Shown: in pieces, positions 58,191-64,000 of the stretch
Layout of the letters: each line of letters starts with the position of its first letter
Numbering within the stretch: the stretch's first letter is position 1
Source of the DNA: Watersipora subatra
Lineage: Eukaryota; Bryozoa; Gymnolaemata; Cheilostomatida; Watersiporidae
Reading direction: 5' to 3'
Assembly (NCBI RefSeq): GCF_963576615.1
Contig: NC_088709.1
Coordinates: 75,622,538 to 75,686,537 of the forward strand
Length of the DNA: 64,000 bases
Notes under the pieces: model-generated
Database searches by the model: none
Told to the model about the DNA's origin: nothing
The model's input: the letters and a program-made list of their open reading frames with translations, nothing else
Translations under genes and position numbers: made by a program

Positions 58191-60790
58191 TTAGTGGTTG
58201 ATTAGACACCCGCCCCAACTATTAGGTTGATTGCTCTACTATTTGATGGGTAGTTGTTACATGTATGTAAATAATGTTGTTAGCCAAAATAGTAAAATGA
58301 TGTCATCCCTCCTCACCTACTTATACTGGAGTTAAGGCTAACACCTCTTTGGTGACTGTTATGAACAAATGTTTTTTATGGTTATTTGTATAAAGTCTTG
58401 ACATTGATCTATCCTACTCTGTCTTACAACAGACTGATGAAGTTCCATTTTAAAGGTCATCCTCGATGACCCTTTCTATTAGAAGTTCTATTCAAGTTTC
58501 TGATGCTATATGGTTTTAATTTCACATTACATAGCTTGATTCCTCACTGTATGATGGGAATACTGTAGATACTCATCTGTCAATGATGAACTAGGCTACT
58601 GCTAAGATATTTACTCTGACCTTGTAACAGGCTATTATTCCATCATCCATCTCTGACTTAATGCCGAAGACTTCACTGTCTTTTTTATCCCGTTATACTA
58701 GGAGTTGATTAACATTTGTCTGGTGCTAGGCTTGTGTTAGTTGTCAGCAGCTTTGTATAGCCTGTGATTCTATAAGATGTAGGAGAGTGTTGTTTGGAGC
58801 TAAAACATGAGAAAGTTCCTGTCCCAATCTAGATAGACCATACCCAGCCATTTTAAAACACTTGAAAAGACCCGTCTGTTTAGTTACATTCCCTCCATGG
58901 TTACATCTCCGGTTGTCAGATGAGGAGATTTACTGATTATATTCTAACAAGATAAGGTAGATGAACTTTATGCGTGTCTAGTGATAACTGCATATGACCA
59001 GCACTTGTTTTTTATTGGTATTCCTTGGGTCAGGGTAGTCCGCGCGTTTTTAGGTAAGCTACAAATGTTTTGCTTCTCAAATGATCCATATAAACAAGTT
59101 GGCAATGATAGTTCTCGTCTCCAACACACCTTTTCCAAAAGCCATTCTTGGCTAGTGAAAGGCACTATAAGTACTATTACAGGTCATCGAAACAAGTATT
59201 TGGCAAATGTGAAACCTTGAAGAATCACATTCAAGTCATTCCATTATATCAGTAATATTGATCTCTCAAATCGTACTTTATACACTTGATAAGGTTACTC
59301 CTCTCTTGCGATATATTTATTTTATTTAAATTCGATTTAATAAAATATCATGGTATTTATTTAAACTGACCACCAGCCAACATGGTTACTAAACAGCATC
59401 AGCTTCTCTGAACATTGATAAGCACATTTAGCCCAAGTTCTAACATTCAGTATAGGGTATAGACAGTTGTATCATTCTGAAGCTTAAAAGACTGAGTCCT
59501 ATCGCTATCTCAACAGAACACTAGATAACAGCATATGATGAAGTTAGCATGAAGGCAGAGATGTTTGAAGGTCGCTGAAGCGAATACAGTGACCTTTGTG
59601 CTGACCACAACTATATATATATATATATATACACATATGACATCAGCTCTCTCATTCTTTTACTCATTCTATTACTTACTCTCTTATGTTGGTAGTGAGA
59701 TGTCCTACAAGTGAGCCAATCAACATTGACATGCACACTGATGTGAGTTACTGGCTCGTACCTGTACTACTATGTCTATTCATAGCGGTGATGGCTGTCA
59801 TAGGCATCATCATGTGCCGTAGATTACGCAAGACCTCCATATCAAAGCAGGAACGCTGCAACTGCGAGAAGCCAACTCGAAGCAGCAAGGCGAAAGCCTT
59901 CCTTTCCAATTCAATATTTTTTATAGACTCTTCCAATGCCGCACTGGACGGGCCTCTCTATCGGCATTCGAACCCGATGTGCAGCAAATGTCATTGCAAC
60001 AAATGCCTGTGCAAATTTAACAGGAAAGGGCAACTACCAGACAAACACGAGATACATATTCAGTATAGTTTGCACTAATCCTAGCTTTCATTAGAATTAC
60101 AAGTTTTGCTATGCAGCGTAATATCACCTTCAGAGGTGTTTGTAAGTTACTGGGCCACAGGCCAATAGTCGCAGTGAGAAAGGGAGGATAACTTCACTTC
60201 AACTCACCAAGTTCATTTAGACACATAGTTTAGCAGAGCCACCGCTTGGTGTAATGCAGGTAGCAATTGTTAACACTATTCAGAATGTAAAGTATCTTCA
60301 TTTTGTACCTCAGTGTCGTCTTACTTTTCTATTGTTATTTTCATTATGGTTTGTTCTGAACGCTACAATTACATTCAACTGACATCGGCTCTTTTTTATC
60401 AGTATTATTCGTCTATTGGAATCCAAGAGTTCTATTAAAAAGGCAATGATAACTCTGTTGGGTTCTTTCTTATTTTATCAATAAAAAGATAATCAGCTTA
60501 ATACATTGATGTAAGGTTTATAAAGCAGCTAAAATATTTACAGCGGCAAGGGTAGCAAGTGCTACCATTACTGACAGCAACTAACAGGTTGTTTAAAATG
60601 AAAAGCTTCTTAAGCTACTACTTACTTGCAGTTGGCAAAGTCTCAAGATTATACTTATGGAAGTGATGGCAAAGAAAGGAGTTAAGCAGTTAATAGAGGA
60701 ATAAGGTAATAATGAGCTTGACAGCAAGCACCTGTCATTGATGTCATCTTCACAGGAATATAAAGCTGTGCTCTTTACTATCCGCTTCAG
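58191..60790. repeat. Segmental duplication, unit C
   Basis: It starts with the same leader as unit B, includes the 58670-59035 block and, after about 540 bp of mostly private sequence, the membrane-protein exon and its 3' region (59575-60590). The similarity to unit A continues to about 60790, inside the last exon of the SBSPON-like gene (counterpart in A about 48430). Confidence 0.8.
59686..60078 (+). CDS. Single-pass membrane protein with Cys-rich tail, copy C
   Basis: The frame gives 130 residues, the same architecture as copy A. It differs at few positions: Arg for Gly at residue 5, EK for KT after CNC, a two-residue shortening of the Cys cluster (MCSKCHCNKCLCK), and some tail changes. 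The membrane helix and basic stop-transfer are identical. A pyrimidine-rich acceptor ending GTTGGTAG precedes it at 59695, as in copy A. AATAAA follows at 60480-60485. The gene runs tail-to-tail with the SBSPON-like gene. Family not recognised. Confidence 0.7.
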   Translation: MLVVRCPTSEPINIDMHTDVSYWLVPVLLCLFIAVMAVIGIIMCRRLRKTSISKQERCNCEKPTRSSKAKAFLSNSIFFIDSSNAALDGPLYRHSNPMCSKCHCNKCLCKFNRKGQLPDKHEIHIQYSLH

Positions 60791-61047
60791 GCTTGCATGT
60801 GCATTCTTGATTGTCTTCCATTCGCTCCCACCATCCTGTGCATCCCGGAGCATTCACTGCATTCCAGTTTGTGCTTACCCCAACTTCACCATGTCCTGTG
60901 CACAACCCATTGCTTCTCTCATTCTCCATAGCTGTCTTCTGACATGCAACGCATATGGTAGCACCTGTTTTGAGGACGTTAGCCCAAGGAGCGATGTAGC
61001 TCTGGCATGCCTTGCGGGCCGACACCACTCGGAAGCTGCTGCAGTAT
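60750..61047 (-). CDS. SBSPON: Terminal exon of an SBSPON-like (RPE-spondin) secreted protein
   Basis: A 298-nt last exon (acceptor TTTTTGTAG just before 61047, one nucleotide completing the previous codon, stop at 60750) encodes a Cys-rich domain. It starts YCSSFRVVSARKAC, continues LKTGATICVACQKTAMEN, LCTGHG, NWNAVNAPGCTGWWERM and CTCKPEAD, and ends HSFIFL. The spacing matches, from memory, the C-terminal domain of human SBSPON (YCMEFK, YTVCVDCQPPAMN, CSGDG, WQAIGNPRCQGTW, CSCP, HSFIFI). SBSPON is an extracellular protein with somatomedin-B and TSP1 domains; those exons would lie further right, beyond 64000. The 3' end of this exon overlaps duplicated unit C. Confidence 0.8.
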
Positions 61048-61071
61048 CTACAAAAATTTGACTTTGGTTAA

Positions 61072-63089
61072 AGATGTAGTTGCGTCAAAAATGAAATTAG
61101 GACCCATAAAAGGCTAAAACATCAGCTACAATTTGATGCCATTTTTGTCTTTGTAGACCAACCCTGTCCAGAGATATATGCGTTTGAATGAGGCCCTCTG
61201 TTAAAAAGCTCACGTTCCAGCGGGTGCCAATTTCGTGACGTAACAAGCTTGTTATCTGAAACGAAACCACGAGCGATAAAAATGAGGTCGATTCGTTAGC
61301 CAATCATGCGTGCGAAATTTTTATATAGGCCGTAATAAAGGTTATCACTCGTAAAACGCGTTGTCTGTGGTCTCGAAGATTCTCATCGTTGTTTCTGATT
61401 CAACGCGTTTCAACAATTACTAAGTTATACATAGTTTTAAAATGGCTTCAAGTTTGAGCGACCGCTACTCAGAGTTTTCTGAGCAACTTTAAGTAAAATA
61501 TTAGAGTAGACAGCCTATGGCCAAAGCTGACAGGCGTCAGCAGCGTTTTGCTGCAGAAGAAGACAGAATGGAGGTAAATTAACTTAGAGTCTTCTATACT
61601 TTAGTAAATGTAATATTTTTTATAGTCATAAATACATGTACTAATTAATAAAATGATAATTCTTTGCTATCTCCAATCATCGTTTCATAGCTTATCTGCC
61701 GTTTTACCTAGCTATAATATTTTTTTCGAATTTTCTTTGGTAAATTAGAGTCATGATTACAAATTATTTTCACTCGTAGGAAGTGGGTAAAATCGATTGA
61801 TCATTGCAAATCTTTAATTTCCAGAACCAAAGCTTCGAATCGTTGGCTTGGCGTACTTGCGCCTTTATTAAATGTTTATTCGTTTTTAAAATTACACTCG
61901 CAATCTATTCAACTCCCAATTTGGAAGCTGTCAATAGATACGCTTTAGAATGACATATCTATGAATGACATATTTATTGCATCTACTTTGTTTACATTTA
62001 CTTGTTTTACTGATTACAGAATGTTTATGTCGTCCCACCAGCCGAAGAAGCTTTGTCAGTGTGGAAACTGCCATAAAGGAGAAAGCGAGAATTGAATTCG
62101 TGCTGGATGATGTTTTGTTGAGTTTGTTGCAGTAGATGAATTTGTCTTATTGTATCAGCTAATACTATGTGAGTGGCCACGACTTGATGAATATCTTTAA
62201 TAAAAGCTTTATGCCGAGATGAAAATATTTTTGCTTGTAAAAATTATATAATAAAATAATATTGTTAAAGATAATGCAAAACATGATTTGCAGAATATTG
62301 TAGTGAATCGGATATGGTATATGGGTGTCCGCAGAACTGAAGAATGTGAGTTCAAATCCAGTTTGCAGCAGACTTCTCATCCTTAAAACTCTATCCCTGT
62401 CTATATTCTTTTCAAAGAGGTGGCTTGCTTATTTCATTAATTTAGTATTCGGTAAGAATACTACTAGCAATGATATACAGCAATGTATATCATTGCTACT
62501 AGCAAGAAACTAGTACGTAGGCAATATGTAATAGGCGACATAATGTGGGCGGGGCTTATGGGAGGCTGTATAGGGTAGCTGCAAAACTGCTGATACAAAG
62601 ACCGCGTCCTACATAAAGTGACTTGACAGAATTACCGTAGACCGGTAGAATTGGTAGTCGGTACCCAAATGTTTAAACAACATTTGGAGAAAGTGAGTAG
62701 AACAAATTTTCAATTTTCGTTATTTGAGGCCTTTGAAACATTCATAATAATGCATCTGTAGCAGGATTTAAAATTTTATTCTAGCTAACATGAGCAAATA
62801 CAAAATAAGATATATGCCAATAGAGCCGCGTAAGACTAGACTTTTATCGCAAATAGCCGATGTGAATACGAGGGATAGAGACAGGTTGCCAAACGCGTGA
62901 CATCATTTTTGGCGAGGCTGGGCACGTTTTTGTGGCCTGAGCGTTTTTACGGCGATCAGATTTTTTCGGTTTTAATCTTCAAATATCTTGGCAATGCGAT
63001 CGCGTAACACAACAAACAACATATCAACTAATAGAGAAAAAAAAATGCTTTCTTTTAAGATCAACTTAAATTTTGACGCAACTACATCT
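61072..63089. mobile_element. 2.0-kb DNA transposon with TTAA target, decayed
   Basis: The ends AGATGTAGTTGCGTCAAAA are inverted copies over about 19 bp, each flanked by TTAA (61068-61071 and 63090-63093). TTAA targeting suggests piggyBac or Kolobok relatives. Inside, 61440-61570 reads like an eroded N-terminal coding exon (MASSLSDRYSEFSEQL, then ADRRQQRFAAEEDRME). 62040-62200 carries LCQCGNCHKGES and DEFVLLYQ fragments, the first resembling the CxCGxC of P2X7-like zinc regions found in some transposon proteins. Stops interrupt these, so it is inactive. The left end lies about 20 bp from the acceptor of the SBSPON-like exon. Confidence 0.65.
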
Positions 63090-63093
63090 TTAA

Positions 63094-64000
63094 GTAACTA
63101 AAATGTCCAGCGAAAACATTTTGCAATGAAGATTAATTTTTCTATTATTCTAGTATTGAACATGTAATATCAGCAATAAATTGAAGCACATTTTATAGCT
63201 ACTGGTAATGTGACTATAATGTGGCCATCTTATGGTTGCTAAATGCACCAGACTCAAGACAAAACCTAGGATGTTGCACTATCCATTTTACATCTTATCA
63301 CTATTCTCTAATTAAGTTATGAAAACACTCGATTTAGGAGTTATCAACTCTTACAAATCGATCACCATATTTTAAAAGCAATAAGAACACACTAGATAGC
63401 CAAACGTCACATTTGAAACTGTTACTAAGTTGGTTTATAAGAACTCAAAATGGTGGTTCATAAAGATTTTCCTTCACAATGTTTAAACTCGTGAAACTAG
63501 CTTAAATAAGCCAATAATTTTACTGAAACTTATTTCGATGCAGACATCTAGAGACACCTGCAGTAGTTGTGTACACAATCTCAAAAGTGTTAAAAGTCTG
63601 CTCACTACTTGGTAAGTCTGAGAGTTATGGATAAAATCACTTGATGCTCTGACATGTTAGTATGTCTGCTACTTTCCTATTACAAGACATCAGGAACACA
63701 CAAATTCTCAAACGTACTTGACAAATTGGCTTTGATTTGGCAGGTTGGCAAGTGAAAACTAACTGTGTAATTTTGAGTTGCATCATCAGAGAGAATGTTG
63801 TATAAGGTTGTGGTAGATGTATAGATTGATACCCTTTGATTTAACGAATGATTGATAATGCCATTATAATTATGCCATGATCAGAGCCTGTTGAACAATA
63901 AGAATTTTCAAAAGGCGCTAACAGTTAATATGACTGTATGTACTGGTATATTTTATTAGCTCATTTAATGGTACTTGTAAAAAAATTTTTAAAGTTTTTT
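63094..64000. other. Unassigned right edge
   Basis: Presumably an intron of the SBSPON-like gene. No exon, repeat array or inverted-repeat element was recognised on either strand. Confidence 0.4.

Noticed and set aside
62290-62370. Possible B-box GAGTTCAAATCC inside the TTAA transposon
   Set aside because: No A-box at the right distance and no tRNA fold, so not a tRNA or a supported SINE.

Overview
This is eukaryotic, almost certainly invertebrate metazoan, nuclear DNA. It is AT-rich, its genes are split by GT-AG introns, and it is full of DNA-transposon debris and minisatellites. The protein families found (nucleolin-like, complex III core protein 2, a Golgi GalNAc-transferase, a spondin-like secreted protein) fit an animal, perhaps a spiralian. 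The sequence alone does not fix the phylum. I found no rRNA, tRNA, CRISPR, retroviral or LTR element.

Layout. 0-8.8 kb is repeat land: a possible first exon of a secreted protein at the left edge (minus strand), a decayed LINE, a 2.75-kb hAT transposon with matching 8-bp target duplications, and an hAT-like non-autonomous element. 8.85-16.82 kb (minus) is a ten-exon nucleolin-like gene. Its 478-residue product has acidic tracts, two RRMs, an RGG region and, unusually, two C-terminal CCHC zinc knuckles. Only 403 bp separate its start codon from that of UQCRC2 (plus, nine exons, 17.23-32.48 kb, 449 residues), so the two probably share a head-to-head promoter. UQCRC2 introns hold many minisatellites and MITEs. 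One minisatellite grows directly out of the exon 5 / intron 5 splice donor. 33.5-40.0 kb (minus) is a polypeptide GalNAc-transferase gene, 587 residues from nine exons. Two tandem versions of exon 4 have identical length (204 nt) and phase and look mutually exclusive.

40-45.5 kb is gene-poor with two long minisatellites. 45.5-60.8 kb is a locally triplicated segment (units A, B, C). A and C each carry a nearly identical exon for a small single-pass membrane protein with a Cys-rich tail; B has lost it. Unit C runs into the terminal exon of an SBSPON-like gene (minus, 60.75-61.05 kb), and unit A carries a decayed trace of that same junction. A 2.0-kb TTAA-flanked DNA transposon sits about 20 bp upstream of that exon.

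Exon models were built by hand. All three complete gene models splice in frame from ATG to stop, which is the main internal check. Functions come from remembered family motifs; no search was run.
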